Of a stretch of DNA of 64,000 bases, positions 54,594-63,870 are shown one piece after another. The notes under the pieces were generated by a model that was not told the origin of the DNA, ran no database searches, and saw only the letters and a program-made list of their open reading frames with translations. The first letter of the stretch is position 1; each line of letters begins with the position of its first letter. Location: contig NZ_JAUSXY010000001.1 of assembly GCF_030944625.1 (NCBI RefSeq), positions 62,001 through 126,000 of the forward strand. The letters are read 5' to 3'. The stretch comes from Arthrobacter sp. SLBN-112 (lineage in GTDB: Bacteria > Actinomycetota > Actinomycetes > Actinomycetales > Micrococcaceae). A program made the translations under genes and the position numbers.

Positions 54594-55646
54594 ATGGCTA
54601 ATCCATCGGTGGAGGCTGCTCGACAGGGCGCCGGAGACGCGAACACCCGGCGGGACCGGCCCCCCACCATCCGGGATGTGGCGGAGCTCGCCGGCGTGGC
54701 CACGTCCACGGTCTCCCGGGCCCTCTCGCGGCCCGACCGGGTGAATCCGCGGACGCGGGTCCGGATTGAAGAGGCGGCAGCGGAACTCAACTACGTACCG
54801 AGCTCACAGGCGCGCGGCCTTAGCTCGGGGCGGACCAACGCAGTGGCCGTCCTGGTGCCCGACATCACCAACCCGTTCTACTTCGACATCATCCGGGGTA
54901 CCCAGCACCAGCTCAAGGCCGCCGGCGTGACCCAGCTCCTGGTGGACACCGAGGAGTCCAACGAGATGGAGCTGGATGCGCTGCACAAGATGCGCAAGTC
55001 TGCCGATGGCTTCATCCTTGCCGCCTCACGCCTGACGGATGCCCAGCTGGCAGAGGTCTCGCAGTCGCAGCCCCTGGTGACTTTCAACCGCGCCTCCACC
55101 AGCGCCCCGACAGTCATGATCGATACGCCTTCGGCCATCATCCAGGCGCTGGAGCACCTGGCATCGTTGGGACACCACAAGGTCTGCTATGTCGCCGGAC
55201 CACCCACGTCATGGTCAAACCAGATGCGGTGGAAAGTCTTCGAAGAGGACGCCACGAAGCGCGGGATGGAAGTCCACCGGATTGGCCCCTACGTACCGAA
55301 GACGACGTCCGGGGCGGCCGCAGCGGACGCCGCAGTCCGCACCGGGGCCACTGCCTGCATCGTCTTCAACGACCTGCTGGCCATCGGCATGCTCCAGCGC
55401 CTGCAGGCCCGCGGTATCCGGGTACCCGCGGACATGAGCATCATCGGCTCGGACGACATTTTCGGCGCAGACTTCTGCAATCCGCCGCTGACCACCATCT
55501 CCAGCCCCATCGAGCAGGCGGGCAGGGTGGCGGTGTCCATGCTCCTGGCCCAGCTCAATCCGCTCCCGGGAAGCGCCACCCGGAAGCTCGCCGTCATGCC
55601 AACCCACCTGACGGTACGGGAATCGACGGGACCGGCGCCCGCCTGA
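54594..55646 (+). CDS. LacI-family transcriptional regulator
   Basis: A 350-residue repressor. N-terminal HTH: TIRDVAELAGVATSTVSRAL with hinge RPDRVNPRTRVRIEEAAAEL and NYVPSSQARGL; periplasmic-binding-like ligand domain: VAVLVPDITNPFYFDIIRGT, SIIGSDDIFGADFCNPPLTT. ATG 54594 follows AAAGG. The divergent position beside the importer and the CG-centred palindrome indicate that it represses the island until a pathway sugar binds. Ligand unknown. Confidence 0.95.
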   Translation: MANPSVEAARQGAGDANTRRDRPPTIRDVAELAGVATSTVSRALSRPDRVNPRTRVRIEEAAAELNYVPSSQARGLSSGRTNAVAVLVPDITNPFYFDIIRGTQHQLKAAGVTQLLVDTEESNEMELDALHKMRKSADGFILAASRLTDAQLAEVSQSQPLVTFNRASTSAPTVMIDTPSAIIQALEHLASLGHHKVCYVAGPPTSWSNQMRWKVFEEDATKRGMEVHRIGPYVPKTTSGAAAADAAVRTGATACIVFNDLLAIGMLQRLQARGIRVPADMSIIGSDDIFGADFCNPPLTTISSPIEQAGRVAVSMLLAQLNPLPGSATRKLAVMPTHLTVRESTGPAPA

Positions 55647-56017
55647 CGGGCCCTGTAAACGACAGCGGGTTCCACCTGCTTTGCGACGAGGGATAGGCGC
55701 GGCGATCCTACATTCTCGACACTCATTTTCATCCTCGCGGCGCATACCCCGGGACGCACCCCGTATATGGGGGGCGCCAGGGTAGATGCGCCTCGAAATG
55801 TAAGAAGTAAGTCGAAGGCGGGCGTACGACGGCGGGTCGGTCACCCCGGTGCCCGCGGCACCGGGGTGGATCTGACGCCCGGGCACACCGCCTCGGACGG
55901 GAAACCAAAAATCGGCCGTTGGTCTTGGAACAGATTCCATAATGCCGCCCCCTGCCGCTCGATAGCATGAGGTGACCGGACGGAGCCGTCCGGCGGGATC
56001 AATGCAAAGGGACAACC
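55647..56017. other. Intergenic region with two hairpins
   Basis: 371 bp with no gene. CACCCCGGTGCC (55842-55853) pairs perfectly with GGCACCGGGGTG (55857-55868) around CGC; there is no following T-run. Near 55976-55993 CCGGACG pairs with CGTCCGG in the probable leader of the PucR gene, 25 nt before ATG 56018, where GGGACAACC provides a weak Shine-Dalgarno. The first hairpin may end lacI transcription or bind a regulator. Confidence 0.5.
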
Positions 56018-57613
56018 ATGGCCGCGGTTACGGTGGATGACATCCTCTCGGATCTTCCGCTTGGCTTCGCCAGCCTCATCCTCCGGCCCGGCCCTTCGGC
56101 GCCGGCCATCGAACGGTTCCTGATTGTCGACGCCGATGATGAATCAGTCGAGGCCGCCAAAGCCTTTGTCCTGCTCATCGGGGTCCGCGGCAGGTCTGCG
56201 CTGCCTGCCCTCCGGCGCCTGCTGAAGGACCCGCCCCCGGTAGTCGCAATGAAGGGCCAGCGGGACGACCTGGCAGAAGCGGAAGAGCTCCTGCGGGCAG
56301 CCGGATCGGGGCTCCTGCTGGTGGACCCGGCAGCAGACTGGGACCGACTGCTGTCCATCGCCAAGGACCGGATCCAGCCGCGCAGCTACCAGAGCGAAGT
56401 GCTGACGCTGCTCGAGGAAGACCTGTTCGCGATTGCCCAGACCACGGCGCGGCTCACGTCCAGCCACGTGCTCATTGAGGATGCGGCCAACAAAGTCCTG
56501 GCCTATTCCACGGTCACCAATGACATCGATGAGCTCCGGAAAGCGTCCATCCTGGCCCGCCGCGGCCCCCGGAAGTACGAACTGCTGCTCAAGGACCTGG
56601 GTGCCTACCGGGAACTCCACCGCACCCGTCAACCGGTCCGCGTCCCCGCGAGGCCCCAGGACGGGCTGCGGGAACGGGTGGCCATCGCGCTCTTTGCCGG
56701 CGACCGGATCATGGGTTACATCTGGCTCCAGGAGACCGGTGGAGGCTTCGGCCCGGATGTTGAATATGTCCTGACGGGATCCGCGGCACGCGTCTCGGCA
56801 GAACTGATCCGCTACCGCAACCAGCAGTCCGTACACATGCGGGAGGACCGGATTGCGCGGATCCTGTCGGGTCCGGCAGAAGCCGCCGCCGGCGCGCACA
56901 GCGGAAAAATCCCCTCTGAAGCTCCCGCCGCGCTCATCCTGATGGGCATGTCCGACGCCGACTCGCGTGCCGACGACGCCGCGCTCAAGCACGGGGAACT
57001 TGCCAACCTCGCGTCCATCCACGCGGCCGCCTACAAGGCCTCCGCCGTCGTCGGCCAGTTCAACGGCGACACGGCCATCATCGTCCCGGACCTGCAGTCA
57101 AGCACCGCGGAAGCGGGGCTGCGGTCCCTTGCCGAGGCAATCGTCCGGGACGCCCGCAAACACCTCGGCATCATCCCCTTCGCCGCCGTCGGCCCCCTGG
57201 TGCCGGACCTGCTGTCCCTCCATACGGTGACCCGTGTGACGGAGGCGCTGCTGGCCTGCGTGGGCACTGCGGAACCCGGCACGGTTGCCGGGGTGGCCGA
57301 TTTCGAAGCGGAAATCCTGTACCGCGAGGCGGTGCGGAACTTTCATACCTCGCCCTTCCGGCACCGCAGCCTGGCAGCGCTCCTCCAGGATGACGCAGAA
57401 CTTGCCGAAACCCTCCGCGTGTATTTCGATGCGTCCTTCGACGTCGCCGAGTGCGCCCGGCAGATGAACCTGCACAAGAACACCGTGTATTACCGGGTGG
57501 CCAAGGCCACCCGGGTGACGGGCCTCAACTTCGGCAGTCCCCGGGACTCACTCGTGGCTCTGCTCCATCTTCAGGAGTGGGCCGCTTCAAACAACAATTC
57601 AGGCAGGAAATGA
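56018..57613 (+). CDS. PucR/CdaR-family transcriptional regulator
   Basis: A 531-residue regulator. The N-terminal part is a PucR-type sensory domain (TVDDILSDLPLGFASLILRP, FVLLIGVRGRSALPALRRLL), the middle a GAF/GGDEF-like segment, and the C-terminus the PucR HTH: LAETLRVYFDASFDVAECAR then QMNLHKNTVYYRVAKATRVT. PucR members control purine, amino-acid or nitrogen catabolism, often the adjacent operon. Its stop overlaps the glutaminase ATG (ATGA), so regulator and enzyme are coupled. Glutamine/nitrogen sensing is inferred from context. Confidence 0.93.
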   Translation: MAAVTVDDILSDLPLGFASLILRPGPSAPAIERFLIVDADDESVEAAKAFVLLIGVRGRSALPALRRLLKDPPPVVAMKGQRDDLAEAEELLRAAGSGLLLVDPAADWDRLLSIAKDRIQPRSYQSEVLTLLEEDLFAIAQTTARLTSSHVLIEDAANKVLAYSTVTNDIDELRKASILARRGPRKYELLLKDLGAYRELHRTRQPVRVPARPQDGLRERVAIALFAGDRIMGYIWLQETGGGFGPDVEYVLTGSAARVSAELIRYRNQQSVHMREDRIARILSGPAEAAAGAHSGKIPSEAPAALILMGMSDADSRADDAALKHGELANLASIHAAAYKASAVVGQFNGDTAIIVPDLQSSTAEAGLRSLAEAIVRDARKHLGIIPFAAVGPLVPDLLSLHTVTRVTEALLACVGTAEPGTVAGVADFEAEILYREAVRNFHTSPFRHRSLAALLQDDAELAETLRVYFDASFDVAECARQMNLHKNTVYYRVAKATRVTGLNFGSPRDSLVALLHLQEWAASNNNSGRK

Positions 57614-58560
57614 CCACGACGCTCAGCGCACCGCCCCTGGACATCCTCCTCGAGGAGATCGTCCGGCAGCACCGGCCGCGGACGGAAACGGGTGCAGTAC
57701 CCGGCAACATCCCCTTCCTGGCCACAGTCCCCTTCAACCGTTTCGGGATCGCCGTCGCCACCACCTCCGGTGAAGTCTTCAGTTCCGGCGATGCCGACGT
57801 TCCCTTCTCCATCCAGAGCATCTCCAAGGTATTCACCCTGGCCATGGCACTGCAGGGAAGCCGCTCCGCCCGGCTGTGGTCGCGGGTACTGCGCGAACCC
57901 TCCGGAACGGCGTTCAACTCGCTGGTCCAGCTCGAAGCCGAGCACGGCATCCCCCGCAACCCCTTCATCAACGCCGGCGCCCTGGTGGTCACGGACCACC
58001 TGATGGAAGAGACGCCCGACGCCGCCACACAGCTCCTGCGGTTCCTCACCGAACAAGCGGGTACACGGGGAGGCGCGGGCAGCCAGAGCCCGTTCATCGA
58101 CGAAGCCGCCGCTGCCGGCGAATTGGCCGGCAGCAGCCGCAACCTGGCCCTCGCGCACTTCCTGAAGGACTTCGGCAACCTCACGCAGCCTGCGGAATCC
58201 GTGGTGGAAAACTATGTCCGCCAATGCTCCATCATGATGACCTGCAAGGAGCTGGCCAGGGCCGGGCTGTTCCTTGCCAATGACGGCCTGGGGAGATCGG
58301 GCAGGGTGTTGTCCCGCAGCGAGGCCAAGCGGATCGGTTCCATCATGCTGACCTGCGGCATGTATGACGCCGCCGGCGAATTCGCGTACCGGGTGGGCCT
58401 GCCCGGCAAGAGCGGTGTGGGCGGCGGCATCCTGGTCATCGTCCCGGGCCAGTGCGCCATCTGTGTGTGGAGCCCGCGCCTTGATCCAAAAGGCAATTCC
58501 CTCGCCGGCACGGCAGCTCTGGCCGACCTCTCCGACCGCACCGGCTGGTCAGTTTTCTAA
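57610..58560 (+). CDS. glsA: Glutaminase
   Basis: A 316-residue serine-dependent glutaminase (beta-lactamase-like fold) hydrolysing glutamine to glutamate and ammonia. The catalytic Ser-X-X-Lys is in FSIQSISKVFTLAMAL; also present are PRNPFINAGALVVTDHL, the Tyr/Asn region ESVVENYVRQCSIMMT and the C-terminal GLPGKSGVGGGILVIVPGQC. Full length. ATG 57610 overlaps the PucR stop. Upstream AGGCAGGAA serves as ribosome site. The following gene is an amino-acid permease, so the operon may import and break down glutamine. Confidence 0.96.
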   Translation: MTTTLSAPPLDILLEEIVRQHRPRTETGAVPGNIPFLATVPFNRFGIAVATTSGEVFSSGDADVPFSIQSISKVFTLAMALQGSRSARLWSRVLREPSGTAFNSLVQLEAEHGIPRNPFINAGALVVTDHLMEETPDAATQLLRFLTEQAGTRGGAGSQSPFIDEAAAAGELAGSSRNLALAHFLKDFGNLTQPAESVVENYVRQCSIMMTCKELARAGLFLANDGLGRSGRVLSRSEAKRIGSIMLTCGMYDAAGEFAYRVGLPGKSGVGGGILVIVPGQCAICVWSPRLDPKGNSLAGTAALADLSDRTGWSVF

Positions 58561-58605
58561 TTTTCCCCATCCAGCAAGATCTTTCCCGGATCGAAAGGAA
58601 TACCC

Positions 58606-60123
58606 ATGCCCAACAACCCCAATGACGAGGTTGAGTTCGACCACTTGATTGATGGTGGTCACGCGCATGCGTCTGAGACCTCCCTGCACGCGGAGGACAA
58701 GGGCTACCACAAGAACCTCAAGCCGCGGCAGATCCAGATGATCGCGATCGGCGGTGCGATCGGTACCGGCCTGTTCCTCGGCGCCGGCGGCCGCCTCAAC
58801 GCCGCGGGCCCGTCCCTGGTGATCGCGTACGCCGTGTGCGGGTTCTTCGCGTTCCTGATCCTGCGCGCCCTGGGCGAACTGGTCCTGCACCGGCCCTCCT
58901 CAGGCTCCTTCGTCTCCTACGCCCGCGAATTCTTCGGCGAAAAAGCCGCGTTCGTCTCCGGCTGGTTCTACTGGATCAACTGGGCCACCACCACCATCGT
59001 GGACATCACCGCCGCCGCCCTCTACATGCACTTCTTCGGCAACTACATCCCCTGGATGGCCGACGTCCCGCAGTGGGCCTGGGCACTGACCGCCCTGATC
59101 GTCGTCCTCGCCCTGAACCTGGTCTCCGTGAAAGTCTTCGGCGAAATGGAATTCTGGTTCGCCCTGATCAAGGTCGCCGCCCTCGTCGCGTTCCTGATCA
59201 TCGGCACCTACTTCGTCATCTTCGGCACCCCCGTCTCCGGCCAACAAGTCGGCATCAGCCTCCTGTCCGACAACGGCGGGATCTTCCCCAACGGCCTGCT
59301 GCCCATGATCATCCTCATGCAAGGCGTCCTGTTCGCCTACGCCTCCATCGAACTCGTCGGCACCGCCGCCGGCGAAACCGAAAACCCCCAAAAAATCATG
59401 CCCAAAGCCATCAACTCCGTGGTCTTCCGCATCGCCGTGTTCTACGTCGGCTCCGTGATCCTCCTCGCCCTGCTGCTGCCCTTCACCTCCTACCAAAAAG
59501 GCGTCAGCCCCTTCGTGACGTTCTTCGGCTCCATCGGCGTCCAGGGCGTGGACGTCATCATGAACCTCGTCGTCCTCACCGCAGCCCTGTCCTCCCTGAA
59601 CGCCGGGCTCTACTCCACCGGCCGGATCCTGCGCTCGATGTCCGTGAACGGCTCCGCCCCCAAATTCGCCTCCCGCATGAACAAAGCAGGCGTCCCCTAC
59701 GGCGGCATCGCCATCACCGCCACCGTCTCCCTCCTCGGCGTCCCGCTGAACTACCTCGTCCCCGCCGACGCCTTCGAAATCGTCCTGAACATCGCCTCCG
59801 TCGGCATCATCATGACCTGGGCCACCATCGTCCTGTGCCAGATCCAACTCAAACGCTGGGCCGACAAAGGCTGGGTCGAACGCCCCTCCTTCCGCATGTT
59901 CGGCGCCCCCTACACCGGCTACCTCTCACTCCTCTTCCTCATCGGCGTCCTCATCATGGTCTTCATCGACTCACCCCTGACCATGCTCGTCACCGCCATC
60001 GCCTCCATCCTCATGGTCGCCGGCTGGTACGCCTGCCGCACCCGCATCCGCCACATCGCCGAAACCCGCGACGGCTACACCGGCACCTCCCCCGTCATCG
60101 CCAACCGGACACCCATCACGTAA
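58606..60123 (+). CDS. Amino-acid permease (APC superfamily, AnsP/GabP type)
   Basis: A 505-residue permease with 12 membrane helices; the first has the AAT signature [20 protein letters not shown], then [20 protein letters not shown] and [20 protein letters not shown]. The family imports asparagine, GABA, proline or aromatic amino acids with protons. GAAAGGA precedes ATG 58606. From about 58900 codons become very C-ending, and Lys, Glu and Gln switch to AAA, GAA, CAA, unlike the first ~80 codons and the neighbours; this may mark transfer or mosaic origin. Between glutaminase and the ThDP enzyme. Confidence 0.93.
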   Translation: MPNNPNDEVEFDHLIDGGHAHASETSLHAEDKGYHKNLKPRQIQMIAIGGAIGTGLFLGAGGRLNAAGPSLVIAYAVCGFFAFLILRALGELVLHRPSSGSFVSYAREFFGEKAAFVSGWFYWINWATTTIVDITAAALYMHFFGNYIPWMADVPQWAWALTALIVVLALNLVSVKVFGEMEFWFALIKVAALVAFLIIGTYFVIFGTPVSGQQVGISLLSDNGGIFPNGLLPMIILMQGVLFAYASIELVGTAAGETENPQKIMPKAINSVVFRIAVFYVGSVILLALLLPFTSYQKGVSPFVTFFGSIGVQGVDVIMNLVVLTAALSSLNAGLYSTGRILRSMSVNGSAPKFASRMNKAGVPYGGIAITATVSLLGVPLNYLVPADAFEIVLNIASVGIIMTWATIVLCQIQLKRWADKGWVERPSFRMFGAPYTGYLSLLFLIGVLIMVFIDSPLTMLVTAIASILMVAGWYACRTRIRHIAETRDGYTGTSPVIANRTPIT

Positions 60124-60166
60124 CACGGACCCCGTTCCCTCCCACCCTTCGAGCCAAAGAAAGAAC

Positions 60167-61906
60167 ATGACTCCAGAGCCGCAGCCCACCGTGACCGCAT
60201 CCCGTCCCCAGCCCGCCGCCGTCGTCGATGACCGGAAGAACCTCCACCCAAACGCGCCGGACCATGCGCAGCCAACCCTGAAGTCCGCCGGGCACGTCAT
60301 TATCGATTCCCTGGTGGCCCATGGCGTGGAGCGCACCTACGTTGTTCCCGGCGAGAGCTTCCTTGATGTGCTGGATGGCCTGCATGGGTCCGCCATCGAA
60401 ACCATCGTCTGCCGCCATGAGGGCGGGGCCGCCTATATGGCCGAGGCCGATGGCAAGATGAACCAGCGTCCCGGGGTGGCGATGGTGACCCGTGGACCCG
60501 GCGCCGCGAACGCCCACGTGGGACTGCATACCGCCTGGCAGGACTCCACCCCCATGCTGCTCTTCGTGGGCCTCATTCCGTTCGCCCACCGGGACCGGGA
60601 GGCGTTCCAGGAATTCGACATCAAGTCCTGGTTCGATACCGGCGCCAAACGGGTCATGGTCCTTGACCACCCGGAGCGGGCGTCCGAGATCGTGGCGGAA
60701 GCCATGTTTGCGGCCATGAGCGGCCGGCCCGGGCCCGTGGTGGTGGGCCTGCCTGAGGACATCATCCGGCAGCAGGTCAGCCCCGCGCTGCACCCTGCGA
60801 TTCCCGTTGCCGCCGGCGGCATGGCCAGCACGGATGCGGCAGCGCTGGAAGCGGCGCTTGCTAAATCGAGCAAGCCCCTCTTCGTCACCGGCGGCAACGA
60901 CTGGACGCAGGAGGCCGCGGACCAGCTCACCGAGTGGCTGGAAAGGCACCACATCCCGGCGGCGGCGGAGTGGCGGACGCAGGGTACGGTGCCCTTCGAC
61001 TCGCCCTCCTACGTGGGACCCATCGGCTATGGCCGTCCACGTCCCACCTATGACCTGCTGGAGGAAACCGACCTGCTGGTCTTCGTGGGCACGGTGCCGG
61101 GGGACGTCATTACGGACGGTTTCGTGTGCCGGCAGGACTGGACCAAGGAGAACTTCCTGGTCACGGTGGACCCGTCGCTGCGCGGACGGTCCGGCCCGGT
61201 GTCGCGGCAGATCCTGGCCAAGCCGGAAGCGTTCGTGCGCGGCCTTGCCGGCATCACCCTGCCGGTGAAGGACGAGTGGCGGGACTGGACGGCCCGGATG
61301 CGGGCGGAACAGGAGCGCTTCGCCGCGCTGCCTCCCGCTGCGCCGGGGGCAGGGCAGGCCAGGATGGACACCCTGATGGCAAACCTGGTGCCCCGGCTTC
61401 CCGAGGACGCCGTGGTGACGTTCGGCGCCGGCGAACACACCAACTGGGCGCACCGGTACTTCCCCACCCGCCGCTATGCCTCCATGCTCAGTGCCCGCAA
61501 CGGCTCCATGGGGTACTCCATTCCGTCCGCCATTGCCGCATCGCTCGCCGACCCGCACCGGCGCGTCGTGACCATCGCGGGGGACGGCGAATTCCTCATG
61601 AACGGCCAGGAATTGGCTACCGCCGCCCAATACGGCGCCGCGCCCCTGGTGGTGGTCATGGACAACCAGGAGTACGGCACCATCCGCACGCACCAGGAGC
61701 GGCACTATCCGCAGCGGGTCTCCGGCACCCAACTCAAGAACCCGGACTTCGGGTTGATGGCCACGGCGTTCGGTGGCTTCGGCATCACTGTCACGGACGA
61801 CCGCGACGTGCCGGCCGCCCTGGATTCCGCACTGGCGGCCATTGACCGGGACCGCACATTCGCGCTGATCCACCTGGTGGTGGACCAGCGCGTCAAGGCG
61901 TACTAG
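60167..61906 (+). CDS. Thiamine-diphosphate-dependent enzyme, acetolactate synthase-like
   Basis: A 579-residue ThDP enzyme. The pyrimidine-domain glutamate is in IETIVCRHEGGAAYMAEADG, the phosphate-binding motif is VTIAGDGEFLMNGQELATAA with VVVMDNQEYGTIRTHQERH (GDG-X~26-N). It lacks features that would assign it to acetolactate synthase in branched-chain biosynthesis; homologous proteins are annotated broadly as ThDP-binding. AAAGAAAG precedes ATG 60167. It is the last gene of the glutaminase/permease group. The reaction (decarboxylation or ligation of a 2-keto acid) is unknown; a keto-acid from amino-acid breakdown is plausible. Confidence 0.9.
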   Translation: MTPEPQPTVTASRPQPAAVVDDRKNLHPNAPDHAQPTLKSAGHVIIDSLVAHGVERTYVVPGESFLDVLDGLHGSAIETIVCRHEGGAAYMAEADGKMNQRPGVAMVTRGPGAANAHVGLHTAWQDSTPMLLFVGLIPFAHRDREAFQEFDIKSWFDTGAKRVMVLDHPERASEIVAEAMFAAMSGRPGPVVVGLPEDIIRQQVSPALHPAIPVAAGGMASTDAAALEAALAKSSKPLFVTGGNDWTQEAADQLTEWLERHHIPAAAEWRTQGTVPFDSPSYVGPIGYGRPRPTYDLLEETDLLVFVGTVPGDVITDGFVCRQDWTKENFLVTVDPSLRGRSGPVSRQILAKPEAFVRGLAGITLPVKDEWRDWTARMRAEQERFAALPPAAPGAGQARMDTLMANLVPRLPEDAVVTFGAGEHTNWAHRYFPTRRYASMLSARNGSMGYSIPSAIAASLADPHRRVVTIAGDGEFLMNGQELATAAQYGAAPLVVVMDNQEYGTIRTHQERHYPQRVSGTQLKNPDFGLMATAFGGFGITVTDDRDVPAALDSALAAIDRDRTFALIHLVVDQRVKAY

Positions 61907-61933
61907 GCAGCCTTGCGGGGGCTGCCCTGGGTG

Positions 61934-61970
61934 AGCGGACGACGACGGGACTCACCCGGCGTCGTCCGCT
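61934..61970. terminator. Hairpin between convergent ThDP enzyme and SDR genes
   Basis: AGCGGACGAC (61934-61943) pairs perfectly with GTCGTCCGCT (61961-61970). No T-run follows. Located midway between the two stop codons. Confidence 0.6.
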
Positions 61971-62006
61971 TGGCCTTAAGGTGCCTGCCGGCAGCGCCGG
62001 TGCCGG

Positions 62007-62786
62007 CTACAGTGCCGACCAGCCGCCGTCGGACGCGAGGACGGCGCCGTTCACATTGGTGCCGTCGTCACTGAGCAGGAAGGTGATGGACGCGGCGAGC
62101 TGGGCAGCGGTGGCGGGCGTCGGGATGTTCGCCTGCATCAGCGGACCCAGCCGCCCTGCCGCCAGCTCCGAGCCCCAGTTCGCCTCGATATTGGTGATGG
62201 TGGCACCCGGCGCCACGGTGTTGAAGCGCAGTCCCGAGGGGCCGTACATGACGGCGGAGTTCTTGGTGAGTCCCACCACGGCGTGCTTGGAGGCCGTGTA
62301 GGCCGCGCCCGCGGCGGAGCCCCGCAAGCCGGCCTCCGAGGACACGTTCACCACGGATCCGGTGCCTGCCTCCAGCATCAGCGGCACCACGGCACGGGTG
62401 AGGCGCATCAGCGCAGTGACATTGACCCGGAAGACCCGCTCCCAGACCTCGTCGTCCATCTCGTGGATGGGAGCGAAGTTGTCCATGATGCCGGCAACGT
62501 TGGCCAGCGCATCCACCCTGCCGCCGGCGGCCGCCACCACCGCCGCCACAGCGTCTTCGGTGGAGATATCACCGGCAACGGCAACCAGGTCCAGGCCCGG
62601 ATTCCCGGCCACGAGGTCATCCAGCCGTTCCTTGCTGATGTCCGCCGCGATCACCCGGCCGCCTTCCTTGGCGACGCGCAGTGCGGTTGCCAACCCGATG
62701 CCCGAGCCTGCGCCGGTGACAATGACGGTCCTCCCTGCGAACCTGCCCGCGGTTGTGGTTTCCTGCCATGCAGCTTCGTTGCCCAT
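62007..62786 (-). CDS. Short-chain dehydrogenase/reductase (SDR)
   Basis: A 259-residue classical SDR. Cofactor motif VIVTGAGSGIGLATALRVAK, NAG-type LANVAGIMDNFAP, catalytic Ser in SVVNVSSEAGLRG, and YTASKHAVVGLTKNSAVMYG (YxxxK). C-terminus DGTNVNGAVLASDGGWSAL. Oxidises a secondary alcohol with NAD(P); substrate unknown. ATG 62786 follows GGAAGGAAC; upstream frame is not family-like. Faces the ThDP enzyme across a hairpin. Confidence 0.93.
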   Translation of the reverse strand: MGNEAAWQETTTAGRFAGRTVIVTGAGSGIGLATALRVAKEGGRVIAADISKERLDDLVAGNPGLDLVAVAGDISTEDAVAAVVAAAGGRVDALANVAGIMDNFAPIHEMDDEVWERVFRVNVTALMRLTRAVVPLMLEAGTGSVVNVSSEAGLRGSAAGAAYTASKHAVVGLTKNSAVMYGPSGLRFNTVAPGATITNIEANWGSELAAGRLGPLMQANIPTPATAAQLAASITFLLSDDGTNVNGAVLASDGGWSAL

Positions 62787-62879
62787 GATGTTCCTTCCAA
62801 CAGAGATGTGGAGCACTGCCTTCCCAAGCACTGATGGCCGGCATCGAAAACGATGCCGGCCATCAGCCAGGTTTCCGGG

Positions 62880-63227
62880 CTACAGCCGGTCGGTCCGGTC
62901 CTCGCCGCCCTTGTGGCCGGTCCCGCGAAGGTTCTCCTGGACCTTGCCGAACAAATCCTTGATGGTGGATTCCGCGTTGGAGATGACGTCCACGGGAACG
63001 TAGACCTCATGGGTCACCGGCAGATCGTACTCATCCTTCAAATGCGTGCCGTTTCCCACCCCGGTCAGGGAGATGTAAACCATGGCTTCCGTCCGCGCGA
63101 TTCCTGCGAGCTTGCCGAAGACCACCGTGAAGTCGTTCGGCTGGAAGCTGATTGTCTGCCCGATGTGGCTGCGGCCCAGTTCACCGGCGGTGACTGCCTT
63201 TTCCGACTGGCTTCCGGTGTAGTCCAT
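62880..63227 (-). CDS. Small conserved hypothetical protein
   Basis: A 115-residue soluble protein (MDYTGSQSEKAVTAGELGRS) with regular strands: HIGQTISFQPNDFTVVFGKL, AMVYISLTGVGNGTHLKDEY, VTHEVYVPVDVISNAEST. No motif I recognise; fold may be a small beta barrel. ATG 63227 follows GAAGGAGAAG. Separated from the SDR by 93 bp on the same strand. Function unknown. Confidence 0.7.
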   Translation of the reverse strand: MDYTGSQSEKAVTAGELGRSHIGQTISFQPNDFTVVFGKLAGIARTEAMVYISLTGVGNGTHLKDEYDLPVTHEVYVPVDVISNAESTIKDLFGKVQENLRGTGHKGGEDRTDRL

Positions 63228-63450
63228 GAACTTCTCCTTCGATCGCCGACGCTTACGCAGGCAGTCTAACCCCGGCCTTGGCCATGGCACACGGCCCCGC
63301 TGGATGGCCGCACAAGGCCGCTGGAGGCATGCACAAAGAAGTGCCGGCGTGCGTGGTCACTCCTCCATTGAGCCGGACGGCAACGCCCCTGTTTGATGGC
63401 TTCATGGGGCGGCAGTTGCCGCCGCAGCCAAGCCGTGCAAAGGAATGCCC

Positions 63451-63669
63451 GTGACTTCAATGACGAGCCGCGTAAAAAGCCCTGTCCGCTGGGACCCGGT
63501 AGAGATCGGCGACCCGGTGGAACTCAGAGGGAACGGCCGGGCGGCCTTCAGCGGCGTGGTGGATGAGAAGACTGACGACGGCGACATCGTGTGGGTGACC
63601 GCGCCCGCGGGCGGCCGCCGGCTGTTCCACATCGCAGACGGCTTAGACCTGGCAGGGGTGCCGGCATGA
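63451..63669 (+). CDS. Small hypothetical protein, KOW/SH3-like
   Basis: A 72-residue basic protein (VTSMTSRVKSPVRWDPVEIG) with a short beta-barrel pattern (DPVELRGNGRAAFSGVVDEK, IVWVTAPAGGRRLFHIADG). GTG 63451 was chosen because AAAGGA lies at a suitable distance; ATG 63445 abuts that site. Its stop overlaps the ATG of a 17-codon cysteine-rich frame. Function unknown. Confidence 0.6.
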   Translation: MTSMTSRVKSPVRWDPVEIGDPVELRGNGRAAFSGVVDEKTDDGDIVWVTAPAGGRRLFHIADGLDLAGVPA

Positions 63670-63719
63670 CAGAGTGCCCCGAGGACTGCCCCTACTGCAC
63701 CGGGCCGGAAACGGACTGA
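63666..63719 (+). CDS. Possible 17-residue cysteine-rich peptide
   Basis: ATG 63666 overlaps the preceding stop (ATGA). The peptide MTECPEDCPYCTGPETD has three Cys in CPEDCPYC, a metal- or Fe-S-binding-like pattern. Too short to be called confidently, but translational coupling and cysteine density make it worth recording. Confidence 0.35.
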   Translation: MTECPEDCPYCTGPETD

Positions 63720-63870
63720 CAGTTGCCGGTTCCCGGCCGGGGTGCGCTGCCGCCGCATGGCATCCCGCGGGAGCCCTTCAGTGCCCGGATCATCACGATC
63801 CGGGCATCAAATTGCCGCCAAGGCATGTGGCATCGTTGACGCGGGCAACCGGTACGGCGAAGGTGGTGCC

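Noticed and set aside
58836..60170. 444-codon plus-strand frame inside the permease gene
   Set aside because: Arg/His-rich out-of-frame reading of the C-biased permease codons.
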